Shown one piece after another: positions 21,941 through 32,451 of a DNA stretch of 64,000 bases (position 1 is its first letter; each line of letters opens with the position of its first letter). The notes beneath the pieces were generated by a model. The model searched no databases. It worked only from the letters and a program-made list of their open reading frames with translations, and was not told where the DNA came from. The DNA is from Microstegium vimineum. Taxonomy: Eukaryota; Streptophyta; Magnoliopsida; Poales; Poaceae. A program made the translations under genes and the position numbers. The stretch spans positions 7,360,079 through 7,424,078 of the forward strand of contig CM039126.1 of assembly GCA_022036555.1 (NCBI GenBank), written 5' to 3'.

Positions 21941-24359
21941 ATGTCCCATGGGGATGGACCACCTCCCATGTTCAATGGAGACGACTTTCCTTATTGGAAA
22001 GTTCGTATGGAGGCCTATCTAGAGGCCGTTGACGTGGGCGTGCTCAAAGCCGCCACAAAGGGAGGTACTCTCTTCACGGAGGACCTCAACTTTGAAAAGC
22101 ACAATGCCAAGGCAAAGAACATACTCTTTCGTGGCATTAGCAAGGATGTCTTCAATCGAGTGCGTAATGCCAAAGACGCATTTGAGTTGTGGACCACTAT
22201 TTGTGCACTTCACGAAGGCACAAAGAGTGAGCGTGAAGAACGCTATCACTTAGTTATGGCTAAGCTAAATTCTTTCTCTATGCATGCAAATGAAAATGCA
22301 AATGAAATGTACTCACGACTCAATATTATTGTAGAGGAATTGAATGGGCTCGGTCTCAACCAAATGGAACCGGCCGATGTGGTACGCAAGATTCTTTGTG
22401 TATTGCCCATTGAGAAGTATGGCCACATCGTCATGGTGCTTCACCAAGGAGATCTCTCCGCCGCTACACCAACACAAATTTTGGGCAAGATCAATGCCCA
22501 TGAGATGTACATGAAGATTGGTGATGGTGGCTCATCTTCCTCCTCCAAGAAGAAAGAAAAAGAGAAGGAGGAAAAGAAGGACTTGGCTCTCAAGGCATCC
22601 TCGTCGGAGAAGCACAAGATGCAAATCATGTATGAGAGCACAAGCGATGATGATGATGATGATGATCTCGCTCTCATGGTGAAGAAAACAACCAAGATGT
22701 TGAAGAAGCTAAGCAAGAATGGAGTCAAGTTTGACTCAAAGAAGAAGAAATTCTTCACAAGCTCTTCAAGAAAGCCCCTCTCCAAGATGGATTGCTACAA
22801 TTGTGGCAAACTTGGACACTTGGCTCATGCTTGCCCCGAAGAAAAGAAAGACAAGTACAAGAGCAAGAAAGCTAACAACAAGTTCAAGTACAACAAGGGC
22901 AACAAGGTTGGGTCAAGTGATGAGGAGAAGAAGGATGACAAGCCATTCAAGAAGAAGAAGAACTTCAACTTCCACAAGAAGAAGAAGAATGGCAAAGCCT
23001 ACATTGTTGGTGATTGGCTCACCGACATTGAAGACTCAAGTGACTCATCCGGAGATGAAAGTGAAGAAGAGAAGGTGGCCGCCTTGGTGATTGGTTCATC
23101 TATTCCACCGCCACCCCCTCCATCATCTCCGGGCTCATCCTCTACACACCTATGCCTCATGGCTAAAGGTGACAAAAAGGGTACAAAAAGAGGATAGTGA
23201 TGATGAGGCTAGCTCTAGTGATGATAGTGATGATGAGTTTGAGGCACCTTCCTATGATGAGCTAATTGAAATTTGCAACAAATACACTAAGCTCATTAGG
23301 AAGTATAAAGGCAAAAGTGAATCACTAGAGAAAGCAAATGGAAACTTGCATGCTAAGCTTGATGACTTGACTAGTGCTAATGATGAATTGAAGCTTGAGA
23401 ATAAATCTCTCTCATCTAGCACTAGGGAGCTCAAAGCCTCACTCAAGCAAGCAAATGAGAAACATGATAAGCTTGAGAGGTCAACACAAGAGCTCCAATC
23501 AAGATAAAACTTGCTAAAAGATGACTACAACCAAGTTAAAAATGAACATGACACACTTGTGATAGCTAATGAATTGCTTTCAAATGATCTTGCTACACAT
23601 GTTGCTATTAACTCGGTTGTTAAGTGTGATATAGCTACTTCTTGTGAGGACTTGCTTGATGAAGTTGCTAGTGAGCAAAATGCAAAGGGCAAGGGCAAGA
23701 AGGTAGTTGAGGCCGACAAGCATGATGACTATGTGAAAATGAGGCAAGAAAACTCCAAGCTCAAGCAAGAGCTAATCAACCTCAAGGCAAGCAAGCCACT
23801 CACTATAAAGTCGGCCAAACAAGATGACAAAGATGCAATGACCTTGATCAAGTCTCTCAAAGAGGAAAATGCAAAGCTCAAGGTTGAGAAGATCAAGCTT
23901 ACAAGTGGATTGGAGAAGTTCACCAAGGGCCACAACCTTCAAAGTGAGCTCTTGATGAACACTATCATGAAGACCGACAAGACCGACATTGGGTTCAAGG
24001 AGAACCAAATCATGAAGGCCAAGGTCAAGATAGAAGCCAAGAACTATTACAAGAACAAGGCTATGAGAAGCAACTATGACACACCAAAGCCCAAACCCAA
24101 GAAGTGCTTTGGATGTGGTCAAGAGGGTCATCTTCAATCCCAATGCAAGACTCCATCTCCCAAGACCTTGCCCAAGCACATAAGGCCTTTCGCTCATGAT
24201 GCACACTTCATCATCAACAAGGACTCCAAGGGTAGACCTCAAGTTGTATTTCTCGGTCCAAAGATGAAGAACAAGCCCAAAGTGCTATGGGTTGCTAAGG
24301 AGTTGGTGGACAAGGCTATGGGACCTTGCCAAGTGTGGGTTCCCAAACAACAAGCTTAA
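21941..24359 (+). pseudogene. gag of the SIRE-type element, broken by a frameshift and a stop
   Basis: Gag forms the virus-like particle and binds the element RNA. The frame opens at 21941 with FPYWKVRMEAYLEAV, the start of the UBN2-type copia gag domain. A CCHC zinc knuckle lies near 22793-22836 (C-x2-C-x4-H-x4-C pattern) and a second knuckle near 24104-24145 (CFGCGQEGHLQSQC). Between them is an acidic stretch and a coiled-coil-like region rich in Lys, Glu and Leu. Around 23170-23195 the reading moves to the next frame (first frame stops at 23197), and a TAA at 23505-23507 interrupts the second; the frame then continues from 23511 to a TAA at 24359. The two breaks make a full gag unlikely. 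Family and domain order are clear. Confidence 0.9.
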
Positions 24360-24380
24360 TTCCAAGTTGCTTGTGTGTAG

Positions 24381-24526
24381 GTGAACTACAAGACCGGTGG
24401 AAGTCATTGGGTGATTGATAGTGGATGCACTCAACATATGACCGGTGACTCCCGGATGTTCACCACACTTGAGGAAGATTGTGAAGGGCAAGACAAGATT
24501 ACCTTTGGGACAATTCAAAAGGCAAA
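24381..24526 (+). pseudogene. Protease segment of pol, out of frame with the rest of pol
   Basis: The aspartic protease active site is visible as WVIDSGCTQHMTGD near 24410-24450, in the same frame as the last part of gag. A TAA at 24357 and a TAG at 24378 separate it from gag. At about 24507-24509 one G appears to be missing (TTTGGGACAATTC where TTTGGGGACAATTC would keep frame), so protease and integrase are in different frames in this copy. Confidence 0.8.
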
Positions 24527-27500
24527 GTGCAAGGTCTAGGCAAAGTGGCAATCTCAAATGATCAATCTATATCAAATGTCTTGCTAGTACAATCATTGAG
24601 CTTCAACTTGCTATCGGTGGGACAACTATGTGATCTTGGTTTCCAATGTCTCTTCACTCCAAATGAGGTAGTTGTGTCCAAGATTGAAGATTCATCATTG
24701 ATATTCAAAGGGTTTCGGCACAACAATCTCTATCTAGTGGACTTCACCTCAAATGAAGCTAGTTTGCAAACATGTCTTTTCTCCAAGAGTTCTTTGGGTT
24801 GGCTATGGCATAGAAGATTAGCACATGTGGGAATGTCAACTTTAAAGAAGCTTGTCAAGAAGGAATTGGTTAGAGGTGTGAAGGATGTGGTGTTTGAGAA
24901 AGATAATCTTTGTAGTGCATGTCAAGCCGGCAAGCAAGTAGCAAACACTCATCCAACCAAAGCTTTCATGTCAACCTCAAGAGTTCTAGAGCTACTCCAC
25001 ATGGATCTATTTGGACCTACCACCTATGCTAGCCTTGGCGGCAATCTCTTTTGCTTGGTGGTAGTTGATGACTACTCTAGATACACTTGGGTGTTCTTTC
25101 TTCAAGACAAGGGAGAAACTCAATCAATATTCAAGAAGTTTGCAACTAGAGCCCAAAATGAGTTTGATGTGAAGATCAAGAAGATAAGAAGTGACAATGG
25201 GACCGAGTTTGTAAACACCAAGATTGAAGACTATTGTGATGAAGTTGGAATCAAGCATGAAGTATCTGCCACCTATACTCCTCAACAAAATGGTGTAGTA
25301 GAGAGGAAGAACCGGACACTTATCACACTTGCAAGATCAATTCTTGATGAATACAACACCCCCGAGAAGTTTTGGGCCGAAGCAATCAACACCGCATGCT
25401 ATGCGGCCAACCGGCTATTTGTCCAAAGGCTTCTCAAGAAGACCCCCTATGAGCTTGTGAATGGAAAGAAACCGGATATATCCTTTTTCCGAGTGTTTGG
25501 TTGCAAAGTGTACATCTACAAGAAGCGCCAACACTTGGGCAAGTTTCAAAGAAGATGTGACATTGGTTTCTTAGTTGGGTATTCACTTAAATCCAAGGCA
25601 TACCGTGTATTTAACAAAGCCACCGGCTTAGTTGAAGAAACGTATGACTTGGAGTTTGATGAAACTAATGGCTCTCAAGAAGAGCATGAAAATCTTGATG
25701 ATGTAGGTGATGAACCCTTGAGGGAGGCAATTAAGAACATGCCAATTGATGCTATCAACCCACAAGAGGTGGAAGAAGTTGAAGATGAAGCAAATCAAGA
25801 TCCTTCTCCACCTCACACGCCTCAAGTTGATGAAGGAGATCAAGTGAGGGAAGCTCAAGAAGACACTCACATCCCTCAAGATCAAGCCGAGGCCGAAGCA
25901 AGCAATGTTGAAGCACCACAACCTCCTCCCCAAGTGATCAATAGAAGATCTACACCTTTGCTTCAAGCACATCCTCAAGATCTCATCATAGGGAGTCCAT
26001 CAAGGGGGGTAACAACTCGATCTAAACTTGCTTCTTATGTTGAACATCACTCTTTTGTTTCCTTTGTTGAGCCTTCTAGTGTAGAGGATGCACTTGCGGA
26101 TCCGGATTGGGTGAACGCCATGCACGAAGAGTTGAACAACTTCACCCGGAACGAAGTGTGGACTCTAGTAGAAAAGCCCAAAGGAGCAAGAATCATTGGC
26201 ACCAAGTGGGTGTTTAGGAACAAGCAAGATGATCAAGGCATGGTTGTGAGAAACAAGACAAGATTGGTGGCAAAGGGGTTCTCCCAAGTTGAAGGCTTGG
26301 ATTTTGGGGAGACCTTTGCACCGGTTGCAAGACTAGAAGCCATTCGTATCCTTTTGGCATATGCTTCACACCATAAAATGAAACTTTTTCAAATGGATGT
26401 GAAGAGTGCCTTCCTTAATGGTTTCATTAATGAACTTGTTTTTGTCTCACAACCTCCCGGGTTTGAAGACCCAAATTTTCCTAATCATGTGTATAGGTTG
26501 TCCAAGGCACTCTATGGATTGAAGCAAGCTCCAAGAGCTTGGTATGAGAGGCTAAGGGACTTCCTACTCAAGAAGGGCTTCAAGATCGGGAAAGTGGATA
26601 CCACACTCTTCACCAAGGTGCTAGATGGAGAGATCTTTGTTTGCCAAGTATATGTCGATGACATTATATTTGGGTCAACAAACCAAGATCATAGCAAGGA
26701 ATTTGGTGCATTGATGTCCAAGGAGTTCGAGATGTCGATGATTGGCGAGCTAACCTTCTTCCTAGGCTTTCAAGTGAAGCAATTGAGGGAGGGCACCTTC
26801 ATATCTCAAGAGAAGTACACTTATGATGTGCTCAAGAAATTCAAGATGGAGGATTGCAAGCCAATCAAGACCCCAATGCCTATTAATGGGCATCTCGATC
26901 TCGATGAGGGAGGTAAACCGATCGACCAAACTCTTTATCGCTCTATGATCGGTAGTTTACTTTACCTCACCGCTTCTAGGCCGGATATCATGTTTAGTGT
27001 GTGTATGTGTGCTAGGTTTCAAGCAAACCCTAAGGAGTCGCATCTTTGTGCCGTTAAAAGAATCCTTAGGTACTTAAGGCACACCCCTAGCATGGGTCTT
27101 TGGTATCCCAAAGGAGCTCCCTTCCAACTAGTTGGCTATTCCGATTCGGATTACGCCGGGTGTAAGGTTGATAGGAAGAGTACCTCCGGCGGGTGCCACA
27201 TGCTAGAAAGATCACTTGTTTCTTGGTCCTCAAAGAAGCAAAATAGTGTGGCATTGTCAACCGCCGAGGCAGAATACATTGCCATGGGAGCAAGTTGTGC
27301 ACAAATATTATATATGACCCAAACACTCTTTGATTACGGCGTGTTTTTAAAAGAAGTTCCACTTTTGTGTGATAATGAAAGCGCCGTAAAGCTTGCAAAC
27401 AACCCGGTTCAACACTCTCGCACCAAGCACATAGATATTCGCCATCACTTTCTTAGAGATCATGTGGCTAGGAAAGACATAACACTAGTTGGAGTTAAGA

Positions 27501-27610
27501 GCGAAGAGCAATTGGCGGATATCTTCACTAAACCACTCGATGAAACAACCTTTTGTAGGTTGAGAAGCGAGTTAAATGTGCTTGATTACTCTAATTTCAC
27601 TAATAGATGA
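24527..27610 (+). CDS. Copia pol: integrase, reverse transcriptase, RNase H
   Basis: An uninterrupted frame of 1,027 codons; no upstream ATG is needed because it is the body of a polyprotein. Domains in order: HHCC zinc finger of integrase (WHRRLAHVG ... CSACQAGK, about residues 95-132); catalytic core with Asp at about 159 (HMDLFG), Asp at about 224 (RSDNGTEF) and Glu at about 262 (NGVVERKN); the copia RT with VAKGFSQVEGLDF, LYGLKQAPRAW and the YVDD active site at about residue 709; and RNase H with DSDYAGC at about 870 and the STAEAEY block. All key residues are present, so this part could be functional if translated. It works in the particle to copy RNA into DNA and insert it in chromosomes. 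Confidence 0.95.
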   Translation: MQGLGKVAISNDQSISNVLLVQSLSFNLLSVGQLCDLGFQCLFTPNEVVVSKIEDSSLIFKGFRHNNLYLVDFTSNEASLQTCLFSKSSLGWLWHRRLAHVGMSTLKKLVKKELVRGVKDVVFEKDNLCSACQAGKQVANTHPTKAFMSTSRVLELLHMDLFGPTTYASLGGNLFCLVVVDDYSRYTWVFFLQDKGETQSIFKKFATRAQNEFDVKIKKIRSDNGTEFVNTKIEDYCDEVGIKHEVSATYTPQQNGVVERKNRTLITLARSILDEYNTPEKFWAEAINTACYAANRLFVQRLLKKTPYELVNGKKPDISFFRVFGCKVYIYKKRQHLGKFQRRCDIGFLVGYSLKSKAYRVFNKATGLVEETYDLEFDETNGSQEEHENLDDVGDEPLREAIKNMPIDAINPQEVEEVEDEANQDPSPPHTPQVDEGDQVREAQEDTHIPQDQAEAEASNVEAPQPPPQVINRRSTPLLQAHPQDLIIGSPSRGVTTRSKLASYVEHHSFVSFVEPSSVEDALADPDWVNAMHEELNNFTRNEVWTLVEKPKGARIIGTKWVFRNKQDDQGMVVRNKTRLVAKGFSQVEGLDFGETFAPVARLEAIRILLAYASHHKMKLFQMDVKSAFLNGFINELVFVSQPPGFEDPNFPNHVYRLSKALYGLKQAPRAWYERLRDFLLKKGFKIGKVDTTLFTKVLDGEIFVCQVYVDDIIFGSTNQDHSKEFGALMSKEFEMSMIGELTFFLGFQVKQLREGTFISQEKYTYDVLKKFKMEDCKPIKTPMPINGHLDLDEGGKPIDQTLYRSMIGSLLYLTASRPDIMFSVCMCARFQANPKESHLCAVKRILRYLRHTPSMGLWYPKGAPFQLVGYSDSDYAGCKVDRKSTSGGCHMLERSLVSWSSKKQNSVALSTAEAEYIAMGASCAQILYMTQTLFDYGVFLKEVPLLCDNESAVKLANNPVQHSRTKHIDIRHHFLRDHVARKDITLVGVKSEEQLADIFTKPLDETTFCRLRSELNVLDYSNFTNR

Positions 27611-28092
27611 GCTTGTGTGAACCATGCTTTCATATGTAATATAACCTGTTTAATACGGTAATGCACATAGGTTTGGCTAACGCAGTTAAGATAACCGTCC
27701 TCAAAGCGTGTGACAAAGCTTAACCGCGGTTTAAACTTGCAAGCAACCTAGATTCACCTTTCGTATTGCATAGCATATGCATGTGTGTTGTTTGCCCCTT
27801 CTTTTCGGTTAAGTTTCTTGAGCATCCTCTATGATAATCCACTTAGGGGGAGCATTCCAAGCTCAAGTCACTCAATTACCCCTATTATGGCCATATGATG
27901 TCTCCTTGGCGGTTCCATTCGAATATTTTGAGCTAAAAACTAAATTTAAGCCTATGGCAAACTATTTGAAAATGAGTGTTCGAGAGATGGTTCTCATATC
28001 AAGTCCAATCAAGTGTTATTTGGATCTTACTGGGATTGGAACTTGGTTGGGAGAGAGACGCAAAAACAAATTTTGAAAAATTCTATTTTTAA
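27611..28092 (+). other. AT-rich spacer after pol
   Basis: No coding signal. It carries purine-rich stretches such as CTTAGGGGGAGCATTCC near 27841, which resembles but is not placed as a polypurine tract. Confidence 0.5.
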
Positions 28093-28353
28093 GGCGTCGG
28101 ACGCTGCCGACGGACGCTCGGTGTCAATTGCCTCAGCGTCCGTCGCGATCGTTCGGAGATCAAAGTTGCCCGCTGAAAGGACGACGGACGCTCTCCCAAG
28201 CGTCCGTCGCGGAGCGTCCGTCGCGGTCAATGCGGCTGGGCGTTTCAAATCGGCTCTGGAAGCCCGACGGACGATGCCGTCGGACGCTCCCCGAGCGTCC
28301 GTCGCATGCCGATGGAGCATCCGTCGCCTATGCGACGGACCGTCCGTCGCGAT
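28093..28353 (+). repeat. Internal copy of the LTR-type GCGTCCGTCGC motif array
   Basis: The same motif family as in the LTR U3 recurs (GCGTCGGACGCT, GACGGACGCT, AGCGTCCGTCGC), about ten times in 260 bp. The surrounding sequence does not match the LTR, so this is not simply an LTR fragment. It stands directly before a leader-like region and the extra ORF. Confidence 0.82.
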
Positions 28354-29276
28354 CTAATCGGCGAAATTTTTTTTGAAAACCCCCGATCTCCTCTGTCTCT
28401 CCCGTTTCGATTTCAGTTCGCCGCCGCGCCGTTCCCAAACCCTAGCCGCCGTCCTTCCGCCACCGCTGAGCTCCGGGGCACTCCTCGGCGGCGAGTTCCA
28501 TCTCCCTGCGCCGCCCGCAGTTCCTCCACCCAGATCCACCTACCCCTGCACCGCCGTGTCTACACAGCGCCGCCGTTGCACCCCTCTGCTCTTCAAGCTG
28601 CCGCAGGCACTCGCTCGCCCCTCGCCGTCGTGCCTTCTCCTCCACCTCACGCCCAAGCTTCTCCACTGCTTCACCTCTGTCCCCTGCTCTAATCCCGCCG
28701 AGCAGGAGCTCTAGGTCGAGGAGCTCTCCCTGTTGGAGGTCGATTCTTCCTTTAGGGTGCAAAGGTGAAACCTTCTTTCACTTCTGTGATCTTATCAATC
28801 CACAAAATTGCATTTCACCTCTCCACCCTGCCAATCCTAACTCTTTCATCTCTCTATCTTAGAGTGCGGATTGCGGAGTGCGGTTGACGGATCGGGGAAA
28901 TCTCTTTTCTTATCCCTTTTTGGTCAGAGGCTCGAGGTATGGCAGTGAATATCAATCGATTCTATTCTTACCTTATATCATGCTTCTATAGATCCGTACC
29001 TCTAGTTATATGCTTATGGTATATATCTCTATCTATTTCCGACGAGCAGGGTCAGTTTGTCAGTTGATCAGAGACTCAGACAGTGGGCAGTGATAGATAA
29101 CTCGGGGCAAAGCCCGCGAGTACGGATCGAGGCAAAGCCTCGCGAGGACAGTCCAGGGCCGGCGTGCCACTCTCGCAGTTGTCTGTAAGAAGATCAGGGA
29201 CAGTGTTTGATTGGCAGTGGGGTTGTGGTTTGTTTGTTGCGGATTCTTGTCAGTGGATTAGTTGTAGACTTGAGAA
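28354..29276 (+). other. GC-rich leader-like region before the extra ORF
   Basis: From about 28380 the sequence is C-rich with AAACCCTAGCCGCC, like the 5' UTR of a host gene. Then comes a (T/C)-rich, intron-like part to about 29050 and a purine-rich run to the ATG at 29277. Possible donor GGTGAAACC near 28764. Open frames here are low complexity and not trusted. Confidence 0.45.
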
Positions 29277-31976
29277 ATGGCAAGGACGAAGAATGCAGGT
29301 CCCATTCCCGACAGTGGTGGTGACCCTCCACCTCCACCGCGTCCACCCACTGACCGCGGGAAGGGCAAGCAGAAGGTCATCTCCCGGAAGCGCAAGAGGC
29401 CGACAATGGATCCGGATTCGGTAGCCGCTCTTGTAGTAGCAGAAGCAGCCGAGAGAGCTGAGCGAGGAGGACGTCGCGCCGGTTTGAGGCTCTCGCCTCG
29501 CCGTGGAGCGCGTCGTGAGTCCCCTCCACCTCCAGAGTCAGAGCCCGTCAAGGCCACGGAGACACCAGTGACAAAGCCAGTCCCAGTGACTGAGCCGACA
29601 GAGGCCGCGGGCCACTCTACCATTGGAGAGCTGATGAGCCGTCATGTCACTCGTTCCCGAGGCTCAGGTGCACCACCCAGCCCTCCAGTACCCCGGCTCC
29701 CAGACCCCGTGAGGCACCAGGTCAAGACACTTACAGCGAAGCAAGTTCAGCTGCTTCGGTTTGTCGACTTCCAGTCTTGGTTCCCACCTCAGAGGGACCC
29801 CCGTGCCGGACGAGAGTTCTATACCACAGTGCACGAGGACTTCTATCGAGCGTATGTTGACACCGATGCTCCTCTCAGGGCCCACAGGGTGTGCCCAGCT
29901 ACTCAGATTGAGGGGATCGGTGGTCCAGAGATCCTGCAGCATCTCCAATACATCCAGGGATTGACAGATCTGATGGGTCGCTCAGGGGCATATCAGAAGG
30001 AGTGGGTCTATCAGTTCTACGCCTCCTTGTGGATCTCACCTGATCACGAGTTCCTCCACTTCGCCTATCAGGGACGTGACTTCAGGGTTACAGCTGCCAG
30101 GTTCCGAGAGCTCTTTCACCTCGGATCTTCACCTACCAGGATCCACAGTCTCTGCTATGGGGATCAGGAGGCCCCTCGCCGACCTCACGATGGCATAGTG
30201 CCATCCACAGACTTTGTCAATCCGTGCTTTCAGCAGCCGTTCACTGAGGGTTCGAGCCGGATGCCACGTGACCTCACTCCTTTGGCTCGGATCCTCCACG
30301 AGGTTCTCAGACGGACTATTCTACCCAGGATTGGAGCCAGGGATACTATCACTCGACTTCAGCTTTGGCTCCTAGCTCACATTGTCCGGAAAGAGCAGTT
30401 CGACCTATGGGATCTGATAGTGAGCGAGCTCGAGGACATCATAGCTGCTGGGTTCAGAGGTCATTGGCAGCTACAATTCACACATTGGATCTCATACTTG
30501 ATAGTTGCCAAGACTGGGTCAGGGGTTATGAGAGTTACACTTACGAGGTCAGCGACTGAGTTCCCAGTCTACTCGATGAGCCAGCTTGTGGCCCATGGAC
30601 AGCTGCCTCGCCCCAGCAGAGCCTACAGACCAGGCACGAGGCAGGCCGAAGTGCCACCATAGTCAGCCGAGGTCACCGATGCCACAGTTGAGCAGATTGC
30701 TCGGGCAAAGCTAGCTGATTTGGATGCTGAGATCGATACAGCTGCAGAGACAGTATTCAAAGAGGATCTCGACTCTGACAGCTCTGACGAGGACTACCAG
30801 CCCGTACACGAGTATACACCTATGACACATGACCACGAGGCTGGAGGGTCCGGCACAGCCGTAGCAGCTCCAGCTCCAGGCTCCAGTTCTTCAGAGGCTA
30901 CCCTGCTCACTATACTCTCGAGGATGCAGGAGGAGCAATCTCGTCAGGCAGAGGAGCAGAGACGACAGGCTGCAGACCTACGGAGGCTCACTGAGCAGCA
31001 GCTGGCAGCTCAGGCTCAGACACAGGCTAGGCAGGATGAGTTCCAGCGCTAGTTCCTAGCCTATCAGCTCCAGCAGGCAGAGATCCAGAAGACTCAGACT
31101 CTTCTACTTGAGCGTCTTCTGGCCTCTAGCTCCGGGCAGACCTCGATGCCACACTTTCAGTTGCCCGCAGTCTCTCAGCAGCAGCAGTTCACCTCTCCTC
31201 CACCGTAGCCTCCAGTAGTAGTGGTGCTCACTCCAGCATTACCGTCCAGAGGACAGCAGAGTCAGGCACCAGCTACACCTCCCTTCCAGCCAGCAGCTTC
31301 TCCAGAGTACCAGACTCCGAGGACCCAGGTGTCCTCTTGGATAGGTTCACCCGGAGAGTTCCAGACGGGATTCACCCTTACCCGAGGAACCACACTAGCA
31401 GAGGCCTCGCGAGATCTGTCAGCTTCATATCTTGAGATCACGGGAGAAGACTCCCCAGGAGCACCTCAGCAGGTCACACTAGCTCCAGAGACTGCAGTGG
31501 ATCTTCCGGCGACAGGCACTCACCAGTCCTCAGTTGCGTCGTCGGAGATCGCACCTGAGCAGTCAGCACAGACAGTCACCACACCTCCAGCTGCCGTTCA
31601 GACGGATGCCATATCTCTAGCAGATGAGGTTACAGTGGCAGTGTCCTCTCCTGGACAGACTCAGCCTGCAGAGGTTGCCGCAGCAGTGTCCCTAGTGGCA
31701 CTAGCAGTGACACCGTCCCCCTCACCTCGAGTTTTCACTCGTCGGGCCCCCAGGCCCGCTACCACTGAGGCAGGACCGTCAGAGGCACCAGCAGAGCCTC
31801 AGCGACAGTCAGTTGAGACCACAGCTCCAGAGGTGCCAGTGACAGCTTCAGAGACTCCCACCGTTGCACCTACACCAGCAGGGACCGTGTCAGATGAGTC
31901 AGACGAGTCCGACCTTCAGGACTTCATTATGCTGGATCGCCGAGCTGCCGCTTCTTCTCCAGCCCCAGACTCGTAG
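29277..31976 (+). pseudogene. Extra (env-position) ORF of the SIRE-type element, three in-frame TAG codons
   Basis: One frame of 900 codons runs from the ATG at 29277 to a TAG at 31974, broken only by TAG codons at 30660, 31050 and 31206. The N-terminal 130 residues are basic and proline-rich (KGKQKVISRKRKRP looks like a nuclear localisation signal). Residues of about 150-400 form a globular region with VDFQSWFPPQRD, EWVYQFYASLWISPDHEFLH and FRVTAARFRELFHLG, which resembles the putative plant transposon protein family I associate with such elements. Next comes an acidic stretch, then a Gln-rich coiled coil near 30925-31045, then a Ser/Thr/Pro/Ala-rich tail. I see no signal peptide or membrane segment, so env-like describes position only. 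Function is unknown. Confidence 0.8.
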
Positions 31977-32438
31977 TTTTTGGTGCTAGACGCCAAATGG
32001 GGAGAGAGGGTCGAGTATAGAGATAGGGGGAGGGATTTGGATCTTTGTATGTTTTATTTCCCCGTACTCTTTCATCATGTCTATCTTTTATGCATTTGTC
32101 TATATGTGTGATGTGATGATGGTTGATGTATATATGGTTGCATGTGACAAACTCTTGTGGTTCTCTAATATATCTTGTGAGTTGTTTCATGTTCATGATA
32201 TATCTCATTGCCTAACGATATTTGAGCTTCCGCGTTTTACTCCGATACATCCTTTGAGAGTATCATGAGGTACTGCTTTTTCATTTATATTCATAAGTAC
32301 CATGTTTTGTGATTTGGCTTGGGTGAGCAAGTATGCTTCATTACCTTTTTACTAAGCCTTGCTCAACCATTCCAAGTCACCCTCAATTCTTAACCAAAAC
32401 TCTTATCCATACTCAAGGTTCTATTGTCGTCAATCACC

Positions 32439-32451
32439 AAAAAGGGGAGAT
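32439..32451 (+). other. Polypurine tract
   Basis: AAAAAGGGGAGAT directly abuts the 3' LTR. It primes plus-strand DNA synthesis. Confidence 0.85.

Noticed and set aside
28306..28762. Frames of 128, 113 and 106 codons in the leader-like region
   Set aside because: C-rich sequence open on both strands, no family match, no conserved start.
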